Below the pieces are notes generated by a model that was not told the origin of the DNA, did no database searches, and was given only the letters and a program-made list of their open reading frames with translations. The translations under genes and the position numbers were made by a program. Below, one piece after another: positions 47,759-63,041 of a DNA stretch of 64,000 nucleotides. The stretch is from positions 124,001 to 188,000 of the forward strand of contig NZ_RBTP01000022.1 in NCBI RefSeq assembly GCF_003702045.1. The letters run 5' to 3'. Numbering within the stretch: position 1 is the stretch's first letter; each line of letters begins with the position of its first letter. This stretch comes from Pseudomonas viridiflava (GTDB taxonomy: Bacteria; Pseudomonadota; Gammaproteobacteria; Pseudomonadales; Pseudomonadaceae).

Positions 47759-48322
47759 ATGCGCTGGTTGCTCGCTTTCGTCTGCATGTTGTTCGTCCCG
47801 CTGTCCCAGGCTGCTTTCACTCAGACCATCGTGCCCAAGGGCAGTGAACAGAAGATCATCAACAATAAGGTGATCAACACCGAAAGCATTGCCGACAAGA
47901 AAATCGACAAGGTGCTGGTGCTCAAATCGGTGCGTCAGTTGCAATTGATCAGTGGCGGCGAAGCGCTGAAGACCTATCGCATTTCACTGGGCAAGAACCC
48001 CAAGGGCACCAAGCTTCAGGAAGGCGACCAGCGCACACCCGAAGGTTTCTACTGGCTCGACTGGCGCCAGCCAAGCGGCAACTACAACCTGTCGATGCAC
48101 ATCTCCTACCCGAACATCTCCGATGCGGCACGCGCACGTCGTGAAGGGGTGAAACCGGGCAGCATGATCATGATTCACGGCACGCCAGTGGATGAAGAGT
48201 ACCCGGAATGGTATTTCCACACCCTGGACTGGACCAACGGTTGCATCGCGCTGAAGAACAACGACATGCGCGAGATATGGGATCTGGTGAAAGACGGCAC
48301 GATGATCGAGATCAGGCCTTAG
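47759..48322 (+). CDS. L,D-transpeptidase (YkuD family)
   Basis: Exported enzyme that can form 3-3 peptidoglycan cross-links or attach proteins to the wall. Signal peptide MRWLLAFVCMLFVPLSQA, then a YkuD domain ending with the catalytic motif HGTP..DWTNGCIAL, where the Cys is the nucleophile. AGGG eight bases before the ATG at 47759 favours it over the one at 47753. Length 187. Confidence 0.88.
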   Translation: MRWLLAFVCMLFVPLSQAAFTQTIVPKGSEQKIINNKVINTESIADKKIDKVLVLKSVRQLQLISGGEALKTYRISLGKNPKGTKLQEGDQRTPEGFYWLDWRQPSGNYNLSMHISYPNISDAARARREGVKPGSMIMIHGTPVDEEYPEWYFHTLDWTNGCIALKNNDMREIWDLVKDGTMIEIRP

Positions 48323-48381
48323 CCATATCAGCTATCGCCTCGGAACCGGATGCGGAGCGTCCTGAGAGGCGTTACCACGGT

Positions 48382-48428
48382 GGAGCGTGGGAACGATCAG
48401 GATATCTTTCAGATCGTGCCCATGCTCC
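48382..48428. repeat. REP palindrome of the P. syringae type
   Basis: GGAGCGTGGGAACGATC and GATCGTGCCCATGCTCC pair over 15 of 17 positions around a 13-base loop. This element type is common between genes in P. syringae genomes. It lies between the convergent transpeptidase and NIF3/YqfO-like genes and may double as a terminator. Confidence 0.7.
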
Positions 48429-48470
48429 GCGCCCCATCGATGCTGACACTCAGTACTTAAGCGGCAACAC

Positions 48471-48782
48471 CTAGAACTCTTCGAGCCGCCACACTTCATA
48501 AGCAGGCGTTTCGTAAGGATGGCTCTGCTTGAGCGCCACCACCACGTGCTGAATAAGCTCGTCGGCAACGACCAGCTCGACCTTCCATTCTTCCACTTGC
48601 TCAACCACACCGCTCTGCCCGACAAATGGCTGACTGCCATCCAGCGGGCGGAACTGACCGTGGCCGAGCACTTGCCAGCAGCATTGGTCGTAATCGCCGA
48701 TCCGCCCTGCCCCAGCAGCGAATACGGCGTTCTTGACTTCCTCCACATGGCTTGCAGGAACAAAGAAGGCAAGCTTGTACAT
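48471..48782 (-). CDS. YqfO/NIF3-associated PII-like protein
   Basis: A 103-residue protein (MYKLAFFVPASHVEEVKNAVF; GDYDQCCWQVLGHGQFRP; KQSHPYETPAYEVWRLEEF). It matches the small PII/CutA1-like domain found inside NIF3 dinuclear-metal proteins and as a free-standing protein in Pseudomonas. Function unknown. It starts 14 bases after the purL stop on the same strand. Confidence 0.8.
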   Translation of the reverse strand: MYKLAFFVPASHVEEVKNAVFAAGAGRIGDYDQCCWQVLGHGQFRPLDGSQPFVGQSGVVEQVEEWKVELVVADELIQHVVVALKQSHPYETPAYEVWRLEEF

Positions 48783-48795
48783 GTACCAGCCGGCC

Positions 48796-52692
<3,897 letters not shown>

Positions 52693-52752
52693 CTTCGGGA
52701 CAGCCTCGGGAAGGGGGTGTGCTTTGAGGCCGCACATTCTAGCCTAAAGTAG

Positions 52753-54895
<2,143 letters not shown>

Positions 54896-54899
<4 letters not shown>

Positions 54900-56269
54900 G
54901 ACACCTCAATGGCGGCCATCAGGCCGGTTTCCATGTGGTCGATCACGTGACAGTGAAACATCCACACCCCAGGGTTATCAGCCACAAGCGCCACTCGCGC
55001 CCGCTCATTGCGACCGAGCAGAAAGGTATCGGTGAAGTACGGAATGATCTTGCGCCGATTAGAGGCGATCACCTTGAAACTCATCCCATGCAGATGGATC
55101 GGGTGCTGGTACTGGGTCATGTTTTTCAATTCAAAAATATAACTTTGGCCCAACTTCAGTTTGGCAATGGGCCGATCCGCGCACGTCTTGTCAGTAATGT
55201 CCCAAGCCTCGCCGTTGATCTGCCACAGACTCGGCGGCTTGCCGTTATCGGTATTAGCCGACACAGAGCCCACCCACTCGACATTGAAATTGATCTTCTC
55301 GGCATTCTCCAGATCCGGCTCGGCAACCGGATTGGCGGGTAACGCCGGCGGCCATTGGCCTGGCGCGTCGGTGTCGGCGACCGAACGGAACGTGCCCAGC
55401 CGGACCGGACCGTTACGCAGCGAAATTTCCTCACCTGCCGCTGGTGCCTTGATTGCCAGACAGATACGCATGCCAGGCCCGAGCCAGTACTCGTCGCCAA
55501 AAGGACGCGGCGTCACAGGGTTGCCGTCCAGCGCATAAATCTGCGCCTCGGCATCCGGCAGGTTAAGGCGATAGGTCACGGTGTTATCGAGATTGAGCAG
55601 CCGCACGCGAGTGATCTGCCCGGCAGGCAGCTCGATAACCGCCTGCGGAACACCATTCAACGTCGAAAGCCGCCCCGCCGTGCCCTCGCGCGCCGCCTCA
55701 CGCAACACACTGAACTCAGTGAACGCGCCCTCTTCGTCAACATGCCAGCTTTTCAGACTGACCGTGCGCTCATGCTTGAAACCGGTCGGCTCACGCTCTT
55801 CAACGATCAACGGCCCGACCAGCCCACGCCCCAGCTCTTCGCTGCTGCTGACGTGGGGGTGATACCAGTAGCTACCGGCGTCCGGCACCCGGAACCTGTA
55901 ATCGAAATACTCACCCGGCTTGACCGGCAACTGCGAGACATAAGGCACACCGTCCATCTCCAGCGGCAACCGTATGCCATGCCAGTGAATCGTCGTCTCG
56001 ACCGGCAACTGATTGATGAACCGCAACCGCAACCACTCTCCCTGCCGCACCCGCAACTCCGTCCCCGGTGCCGAACCACCGAACGCCCAGGCAGGCGTCT
56101 TGTGGCCAGGCACCAGCTCGACATCCAGCGGCGCGGCGATCAGCACGTAGTCCGAACCTGCTTCAGACTCCTTACGCCCCAACCAATAGCGCGAAGCACC
56201 ACCCGCCCCCAGCCCGACTACGGCAAGACCGGCGATGCCTGTGAGGATTTGTCGACGGGTGAAAGACAT
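54896..56269 (-). CDS. Tat-exported multicopper oxidase
   Basis: A periplasmic cupredoxin enzyme of 457 residues. Twin-arginine signal (SFTRRQILTGIAGLAVVGLG), then three cupredoxin domains with all four copper motifs: TIHWHGIRL, YWYHPHV, HPIHLHGMSF and HCHVIDHMETGLM (type 1 Cys-His, axial Met). It resembles CueO/laccase-type oxidases without an obvious methionine-rich insert. ATG at 56269 is chosen because it opens the Tat signal; an earlier TTG at 56296 adds nine residues. In other pseudomonads this gene stands between tadA and guaA. Copper tolerance is a plausible role, not proven. Confidence 0.88.
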
Positions 56270-56419
56270 AACGCGGGGACCTCGTAACGACTGCAAGGCG
56301 CGTCCGGAGGGCCGGTGCGCGGGGGCGGATACGATACACCTCAGGCGGGATAAAAATAAGGGCAGCCAGGCTCAACATCCTGTCCCCAAGCGCAGAAAAA
56401 ACGGATAACCCTCCAGGAA

Positions 56420-58627
56420 TTATGTCGCGCTATTGCTAATCTCTTCACTCTCAGCGGCGCGCGCCCACTGGGCCAAAAATACAGCCACCTTTTCTTCGAT
56501 ACTGCTTTCGATTGTTTTCAAACGAAGCAATGGAATGTCACACTTTTGTAAAATACTGTTTTTTACAGCATCTCGTTCTGCCTGCTCGGCCTCCTCATGT
56601 GATCCGCCATCGACCTCAATAACGCCCAACGGTTTTTTCCCAACCTTGAAGTAAAGGACGAAATCACAACTGGCTTCATTCCTCATGAAAGACAGCTCTC
56701 GAGGCGTGAAGGCCTGGCTGGCAATCGATGCCAGCTGTAATAGCTCGACTTCTCGGTGAAATGTAATACCCGCAAGGGATTCTCGGGCAAGCGTCTCACG
56801 AAGTATCTGCGCGACGATCTGTTCGGATTTGTATACCGAGTCGCTTGGACGAAGCCTTCTGTTGAGACGTTCAAGTGAACGATCATATTCCCTGTAAAGC
56901 AGATCGAATGCAGAGATGACTGGCGCACGATGGACCTGTCCATCCTCTGCGTAATACTCCATATAGCGGATCAGCGCGGCGATATGGCCATTGCTTGAGG
57001 CGAATACATCGTCCCCGGTGACCAGCGTGAAGCCGTTCTTAGCCCTGGACACTGCGACATTGACCATGCGCGCGTCGTCCACAAAGTTTAGACGTCTCAG
57101 GCTGCTCTTCTTGTCCAGCACAGTGGAAAAAACGATTTCATCGCACTCCCGGCCTTGGAACTTATGCACCGTGTCATTCACGAAGTCCTCAGGCAAATGT
57201 TGATTTGAAAGATCAGCCTGAGATCGATACGGAGCCATAAACCCTCTGCCATCCTCGCCGACCCAGGCGCTTTCTCCTTCCCTATCAAGCACTGCCAACA
57301 ACGAATCCAGCTCCCTGAGGTTGATGTTCTTGCGCGTGTGATTTCCCTTCGAAGTAACGAGCAGTGTCAACGGCTTTTCACCCTTGTCCTGCGTCATCGG
57401 AACAAGCTGATTGTCATAGAATTGCTGATTACAGAACTGGATGATCCGGGGATGACATCGGTAGTGCTCCTTAAGCAGCGTCACGGGGATCGCACCACTG
57501 AAAATACCGACGCATGAGTCCAGCAAGCTGTACTTTTCGCAGTCGTAAAAGGGTGCAGGCACGTCAATACCCAATTCCACAGGAATGTGCGCAAGCTGCT
57601 TCCTGTCGCCGACAATGATCAGATTCTTCGCACACCCCAACGCCAATATTCCCGGAACAATGTCCTGCTGGGAGGCTTCATCAATGATGATGTAGTCCAG
57701 AATCGTGCCCCGTCCGAGGGAGTTGATGATCGAATGGGTGCTGCTACCAATGATCGGAAAGCGCTTTAAGAACGCGTCAATCTGGCCGCGATAAGTCTTC
57801 ACATCAAAGCCTTGGTCATCTGCAAGGTCAGCATGCAGCTGATGCTTCAAGTACTTCATTGAAGAAGAGGTCAGCTCCTTCAGCAACGCATCGAAGTTGC
57901 CAACACGCAACGCTTTCTCATGTCGGTTCAAGGCGGCTCTTTTTTCCGCCAGCACCTTGTCGTAGTAGTGAAGCTGCAAACTGTAAAAGATAGCCTTGCG
58001 TTTTTCCCAGTTATCAAGCGGTCGCGTACGCAGGATTCTGAAATTGAAAAGCAGCTCGATTCTGTCTTTAATCCTTATCCGCGTCCCTGCAATATGCTGT
58101 AGATAGGCCATCAAGTCTGTGACCTTTTGTGGCGACAGCTTGTACCGTTCCAAAGCTGGCGCTATCACACCATTCTCCTGCTGCCACTGCACAAGGTAGC
58201 GCCGCTCTATCTCAAGTTCGTTGATTTCTATCTGCAACTGCGCCACGGCATTGCGTGCGCCCAGATAACCCTTCAGCGTCTGCAGGACATTCTGAATACT
58301 CTCGATCGATGGCGCTGGCTCGGGCTCGGCTGTCGGACGCAAAGAGGGATTTGCAAAAAACGCCTCACGGTTATCCTTATTGCCCAGATTGGCGAGCAGA
58401 TAGCCCAGCCCTACCTTACCCAGCTTTTCATAGACATTTTTCACGGCAGCATTGTTGTTGGACACCACCGCAACGGTTTTCCCCTGCAAGAGGATATTGG
58501 CGATGATGTTCAGAATAGTCTGCGTTTTACCCGTACCCGGCGGTCCTTCGATGAGGCTTATCTGCGAATTGAAAGCCTGCTCCACCGCTTTTAGTTGGCT
58601 TTCGTTCAGACCGAAAGGGAAGATCAA
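56420..58627 (-). pseudogene. SF1 helicase fused to a DUF2726-like nuclease domain, apparently lacking its N-terminus
   Basis: About 735 residues of a Dna2/NAM7-type helicase: Q motif (FGLNESQLKAVEQAF), Walker A GPPGTGKT (28-35), Walker B YIIIDEASQ, GDRKQLAHIP, helicase-C motifs (HKFQGRECDEIVFS; NVAVSRAKNGF), then a C-terminal endonuclease-like domain (CDFVLYFKVGKKPLGVIEVDG). The core looks intact. Upstream, the frame keeps reading protein-like codons back to a stop at 58676-58678, with no ATG or GTG; only a TTG at 58627 could start it, with no convincing ribosome binding site. Family members usually have a further N-terminal region before this point. It therefore looks 5'-truncated; a working short form starting at TTG cannot be excluded. 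Lower GC than the core genes; start of the defence island. Confidence 0.7.
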
Positions 58628-58678
58628 ATGTTCAGGCCCAACCTGCAGAGTACTCCGGCCCGTGCAATAAAACGGTTA

Positions 58679-59026
58679 TTTATCAGTAAATTATGAAAAC
58701 TTGGAATCAACGGCACCGTAATTTATACCATATTTCAAACTAAAGACCCGTAAGTGCTCCCCCTTGCTGCTCAACAACGATTTTCCGCGACTACAGACGG
58801 ATGTTGGAACTTGGACGGGCCTGGGACTTTTCATCCTTTTCCGCTCGTTGGGTGCGACGGCAAATTCTGGATGGCTAGTGGACGCTTAGCATTTTCACTG
58901 GGGAGCATCAATAAGGAGCCTCTCCGTGCTTTCCAGGGGGCTTCAACGAACCAATTTTTCACAGGTGCTGCGAGCGAGGCAGCCTGCCGAGCCGCATAGC
59001 GTGCGTAGGCACCTACATTTGCAATC
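58679..59026. other. 348-base gap between the truncated helicase and the HNH gene
   Basis: The left 80 bases are strongly A+T-rich. A plus-strand open frame (GTG at 58754 to TAG at 58999, 81 codons; residues include VGCDGKFWMASGRLAFSLGS) reads like a protein tail, but a stop lies directly before its GTG and no ribosome binding site is seen. It could be a remnant of another gene. No other feature recognised. Confidence 0.4.
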
Positions 59027-60016
59027 TCAGCCTTCGTCGGGTTCCGCTTCAGACTGCGCGGCAGCTAAATCATCTGCTTGTGGTGGCGGCAACGCCAGAA
59101 TTTGGCCAGTTCTTACCTGCGGTCGTGGCAGGCCCAGAGGCGGCACCGTCGTCGCGGATGCGGCTCGGGGCGGACGTGCTCGACTCTTTGCGAGGTCAGC
59201 ACCTGCCGCGGTTTTCATTGAAACTCCGAGCGTGGCCGGGCTGGCTGCAGTGATGCGTTTAGCAGCCAATGCTACCGCTGTTTCGGTAGCCTTTTCGGGC
59301 GTCCGTCTACCCGCTGCTCGCGAAAGCCGGGTGAGAACCGTTTCGAGCCCGTCGAGCAAGGCTTTAATCTGAAGTTCCGCTTGTGCATCTACGACGCTAG
59401 CCATCCGCGCCACGACTTCCGCATCGAGGAGCGGCACATCGATCGGATTTCCGATCGTGTCAAAATAATTTCGGCGGACCGCCGCCACTAGCGTATCGTG
59501 GTCGAGGCCGGCCACCTCGATCGCCTGCTTGTTTAGCTTGCACACCCGAAGGAGTTCCACGCCCTTGTCGGTGTCAGATCTATAGATCTGATAGTTCACA
59601 TGCTGCATATGCGCGGCCCAGTCATCCAGATACGGATGCGGGATCGAATATCGCGCAGGCTCGTCAGGGAGAGTCTCAATACGCGGATCGGGACGAGGCT
59701 GGGGCAGCAGAATGTCCTCTTGCGATTTGGCGTTGTTGCATGCGTCGCATGCAATCGCGAGATTGCCGCTAACCGTGAAAAATTGCGGATAGAATCGCTC
59801 GCACAGGATATGCTCGAGATCCCAGCGTCCATTATTGATAGTGTTATTGAACCGCTGGCAATAACAGCAGCGCAGGCGCTGCCCTTTCATCATGGCCTTT
59901 TTGATGCGCTGTTTTATATCGGACGTATCGAACCAGCGAATATAATCTTCCTCGCCCACCGCGGCGCGAACCGCTGCGAGCTCAAGCTCCTCGCAGTCCA
60001 GAAACTCGACGCTCAT
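59027..60016 (-). CDS. HNH endonuclease of a Septu-like (PtuB-type) pair, with long C-terminal tail
   Basis: A 329-residue protein whose first 105 residues form a treble-clef HNH nuclease: C50-x-x-C53, D66-L-E68-H69, then C90-x-x-C93-N-N-x-K. A predicted helical middle follows (about 150-240). The last 85 residues are Ala/Pro/Thr/Arg-rich and of low complexity, ending TGQILALPPPQADDLAAAQ, which is unusual for the family. Its start overlaps the ATPase stop by four bases, so the pair is translated together. ATPase plus HNH pairs of this kind form Septu-type anti-phage modules. The function in defence is inferred from architecture and from the island around it. Confidence 0.78.
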   Translation of the reverse strand: MSVEFLDCEELELAAVRAAVGEEDYIRWFDTSDIKQRIKKAMMKGQRLRCCYCQRFNNTINNGRWDLEHILCERFYPQFFTVSGNLAIACDACNNAKSQEDILLPQPRPDPRIETLPDEPARYSIPHPYLDDWAAHMQHVNYQIYRSDTDKGVELLRVCKLNKQAIEVAGLDHDTLVAAVRRNYFDTIGNPIDVPLLDAEVVARMASVVDAQAELQIKALLDGLETVLTRLSRAAGRRTPEKATETAVALAAKRITAASPATLGVSMKTAAGADLAKSRARPPRAASATTVPPLGLPRPQVRTGQILALPPPQADDLAAAQSEAEPDEG

Positions 60017-61395
60017 GGCAGCAGGATCGACTGGACGACGTTGGCGATAAGTTCGCGTAGTGGATCGTCGGCAGGCACCTGTTCATAGATGCTGGCTAGA
60101 AAGGCGGCGATTTCCTTAGCGCGCTGGCTTCGATGCTTGCCTGTGTCGATCAAAGCCAGCGCCTCGAGTACCAGCTGCTTAAGGAAGTTATTGTTTGCGG
60201 TCACAACCTTAAAGGCATTGAGTAAGGTTGCATCAGGAGATGCGTTGGCAAGGGCTTTGGACGATATCTCGATCTGGCTCTGATCCAGGCGCAGCACCTT
60301 AGCGTCGCGTTCTGCGACGCCGCTGACAATGAGTGGCGAATGCGTTGCGATTATGTAGTGGCAACCCTGATGCTGCTCGAGCACTGCCTCAAGCATCTCG
60401 ACATAGCGCAGTTGCCATTCTGGATGGAGGCTATTCTCTGGCTCGTCAATGAGCACTAGACTTCCGTCTTCGAGAAAGGCGGCCAAGCCAAGAAATCCGG
60501 AAAGCAGGTTGAGTTCGCCCGATGACAGCTCGAGCAATTCGACTGAGCCACCATCGATGCGATCGAGTGTCACCGAATTGAGTCGAAGGACGCGCGCGCG
60601 GGTAAGTTCTCGGATTTCCTCGAAATCGATTGGTATGGAAGCATCGCGGCGACCGTGACGGAAGTCGATCTCATACGATAGCGACGTACGCTGAATGCGC
60701 GGAGGCCGGCCCGCGACCGCCCTGAGCTGTTCGGCAAGCATCTCGATGCGTGCGCCATCAACTGGCGACTCACTCATGCGAGACCCTTTTGAGTCGAAGG
60801 CATAACCAAGACGGATAACCGGCGCGTAGCCAATAGCCGCGAAAGCGCGTTCGACACGACCGTCGGACCGGACAGTAGAGTCTGCAAACGCCAACGCATC
60901 GATCGAGCGGAGCAAACGCGCCCGCGGCGACATACGAAAATCGCTCTTGAAACCGAGATAGACATAAAAGGGCTTTACCGCCTCGGGATGACCAAGATCG
61001 GTAGTATCGTCTAGTGGAGGGAATTTATCGAAGGGGGTGAAGGACAGCGCAATCAACCTAGTCGGGCCACCGCCACGCAGATGAATCTCCTCTCGCTCTT
61101 TGCGAAACGCCGTGGCATCGGATTCCACTGCGAGAATTTCTCGCTGTTGATCAGAGACAATCCTAATCTCGGAAATACGGCCAAGTCCCTGTCGGCTACG
61201 CAGCGCCTTTGCCGCAAAATATTGACGAAACGACATCGTCAACTCGCGCAGGATCGTCGATTTTCCGGTACCGTTTCGCCCGACAAGAACTGTAATGCGC
61301 GAGGAGGCGTGAGGGGCATCGACAAACTCTAGGCGCCTTCGGCCAAGCACGGGCAGGTCGACGTCGATTGATTCGACAGCAAATAGCGTAGTCAT
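60013..61395 (-). CDS. ABC/OLD-type ATPase of a Septu-like (PtuA-type) pair
   Basis: A 460-residue ATPase: Walker A GRNGTGKS (39-46), long coiled insertion (about 60-270), ABC signature LSSGELNLLSG (290-300), Walker B LVLIDEPENSLHPEW (313-327) and switch His352 (IIATHSPLI). This is the RecF/OLD-like ATPase class seen in PtuA, retron-associated and other defence ATPases. No Toprim domain is present, which sets it apart from OLD and Gabija GajA. First gene of a two-gene operon with the HNH nuclease (4-base overlap). It has a better GC and codon match to the core than the truncated helicase. Confidence 0.8.
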   Translation of the reverse strand: MTTLFAVESIDVDLPVLGRRRLEFVDAPHASSRITVLVGRNGTGKSTILRELTMSFRQYFAAKALRSRQGLGRISEIRIVSDQQREILAVESDATAFRKEREEIHLRGGGPTRLIALSFTPFDKFPPLDDTTDLGHPEAVKPFYVYLGFKSDFRMSPRARLLRSIDALAFADSTVRSDGRVERAFAAIGYAPVIRLGYAFDSKGSRMSESPVDGARIEMLAEQLRAVAGRPPRIQRTSLSYEIDFRHGRRDASIPIDFEEIRELTRARVLRLNSVTLDRIDGGSVELLELSSGELNLLSGFLGLAAFLEDGSLVLIDEPENSLHPEWQLRYVEMLEAVLEQHQGCHYIIATHSPLIVSGVAERDAKVLRLDQSQIEISSKALANASPDATLLNAFKVVTANNNFLKQLVLEALALIDTGKHRSQRAKEIAAFLASIYEQVPADDPLRELIANVVQSILLP

Positions 61396-61961
61396 CTAAT
61401 ACCTGAGTTACCGGAATGGAAGCGGATGGTTGCTGAAAATTCGCACTGAAACTTGAACACAGAAAAATTGCAGCCCAAGCAGTTTGACCCACTCGCAGCT
61501 GTTCGATCCAGGACGCTCACTGAAATAAACCCTTTTCTTGTCGGGAGCTGGCGGCTGGCATACCAATGACTCTTGCTGGGACATATTGCCTAGCGGCTGC
61601 TTAGCGCATCCGGATAGACCGCTTGCGGTTAAACCTAACGTTTACCTACGATAACCTGAACGGACAATTTTGGTCAGCTGCCAGAATTTGCCAGACCCAA
61701 AAAGCCCGCAATTACGCGGGCTCCAGAGTGTTTCTTGCTAGATCGTGCCGGGCAATGCCGGACGCGGGATCACTCCACTCTATTATCAACTACCCAGTAA
61801 ACCCGCCTATTTTAAGGACGAAAATATAAAAAATTTATAATACCATGAGGAAAAACCACGCTCCGTTAAATAAGGTTGCCATTTCTATGAGGTCGTAATC
61901 GCTGACGCTACCATCATAGGGAAGCAGATAGGCAAATACCTGGGCCCAGACTATGTAAAAA
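61396..61961. other. 566-base gap between the ATPase/HNH pair and the CBASS-like operon
   Basis: It should hold the promoter of the ATPase/HNH operon (right of 61396) and the end of the CBASS-like transcript. It contains the minus-strand terminator at 61699-61722, an A+T-rich patch at 61820-61850, and a minus-strand open frame without a start codon at 61835-61972 that encodes two hydrophobic stretches. No gene is supported. Confidence 0.5.
61699..61722 (-). terminator. Terminator of the CBASS-like operon
   Basis: AGCCCGC-AATTAC-GCGGGCT is a perfect 7-bp stem. On the minus strand it is followed by TTTTT. It lies about 240 bases beyond the SAVED gene and in front of the ATPase/HNH operon, so the two operons are probably transcribed separately. 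Confidence 0.75.
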
Positions 61962-63041
61962 TTAGCGCTGCGTTAGCTCAGCGTGAAGAGCTCCTGCTAC
62001 AGGCATTCGCAAGCCCCAAGGAAAACGTTTGGGATCGCTCTGCTCGTACTGATTCACTTCAAGCCGCGGAAGATTTCGCTTGTCATAGAGCGTACCGAAC
62101 CGCAGTGCAATACTCGCAGGGGCCGCCAAGAACAGAGAAATATCAGTCACGCCCTCGCGAGCCAGAGACATCACAACGTCTAGAAACTGCAGCGCGAGCT
62201 GCTGCTGCTTTCTCTCGGACCAATGCGAATTGGTACTACGTCCGGCGAGGTCCATCCTAACAATCGGAATATCCGACTCGACAAGGCGAACATCAACGTC
62301 TAGCACATCGTAAGAGGCCGATATGCAGAGCGCCACGCGCTGCACTTTTGCGCCGACAGCTCCAAGACCAGTAACAACGAAACGCTTGCCATCATCCTCA
62401 TCATCGAGCGTGCGCCACATATGCTGCTTGCGATCCCAATCCATAATGAACGTTCTTGATTCATCGTCGACAATCACGCCGAGAAGGAAAAGAAGTGGTA
62501 CCGGTGCGAGCCCACCGACCACGAACGAAATATCCGCCCTGGCTAGGCCGTCACAACGGCGCGCAATATCGTCAGGCAAGCTCGCAATACGGCGCAGTGC
62601 GGCTTCCGGGCTGATGATCTGACCATCTACTACCCCCTGCCTTACATCAACCACCACCTGCTCACGCCGTCCCGGCATAGAGGTCGGGATTGCTTTTATC
62701 AACGGCTGCCCCTGCCAATCACGCAACCCCCTCGCCTCAACTACAATTACCTTTTGGCGGCTCTCCAGACGAATATCGCGAATGATCAGAGCCAATCCTA
62801 AAAAGACTATGAGGCTTGCAATCAGAAACACGCCCCAACTCAGGGCCATAGAGCCGCCACTTGCCGAGTCCCAGCTGAAGATAAACGGCCCATTGGATGT
62901 AGGAATCGTTACGCCGACGGTGAGCCCCACGAGAACTAGGGCGAAGAGAGGCACCCCAAATTTTACAAGAGTTACACCTGCTGATCGTCGCCGAAAGATC
63001 CAGTCGATGAGCGATCGCAAGAAGTAGGTGACCAATGTCAT
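61962..63041 (-). CDS. Two-transmembrane SAVED effector (CBASS type)
   Basis: A 359-residue protein with two transmembrane helices (about 25-47, LVKFGVPLFALVLVGLTVGV; about 65-88, ALSWGVFLIASLIVFLGLAL) and a C-terminal SAVED domain (about 160-355). The end of the domain shows the typical LFLAAPASIALRFGTLYDKR-type stretch. SAVED domains bind cyclic oligonucleotides made by CD-NTases; TM-SAVED proteins are thought to damage the inner membrane and stop phage growth by killing the cell. Its ATG overlaps the JAMM gene stop by four bases (GGAGAA just before), so expression is coupled. Function inferred from domains and operon. Confidence 0.82.
   Translation of the reverse strand: MTLVTYFLRSLIDWIFRRRSAGVTLVKFGVPLFALVLVGLTVGVTIPTSNGPFIFSWDSASGGSMALSWGVFLIASLIVFLGLALIIRDIRLESRQKVIVVEARGLRDWQGQPLIKAIPTSMPGRREQVVVDVRQGVVDGQIISPEAALRRIASLPDDIARRCDGLARADISFVVGGLAPVPLLFLLGVIVDDESRTFIMDWDRKQHMWRTLDDEDDGKRFVVTGLGAVGAKVQRVALCISASYDVLDVDVRLVESDIPIVRMDLAGRSTNSHWSERKQQQLALQFLDVVMSLAREGVTDISLFLAAPASIALRFGTLYDKRNLPRLEVNQYEQSDPKRFPWGLRMPVAGALHAELTQR

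Noticed and set aside
60013..61395. ATPase as a GajA/OLD nuclease (Gabija)
   Set aside because: No Toprim domain follows the ATPase; the partner is an HNH protein, not a UvrD-like helicase.
61623..61829. A 68-codon plus-strand frame in the gap between the two defence operons
   Set aside because: It runs across the terminator hairpin at 61699-61722, has no ribosome binding site and no recognisable protein features.
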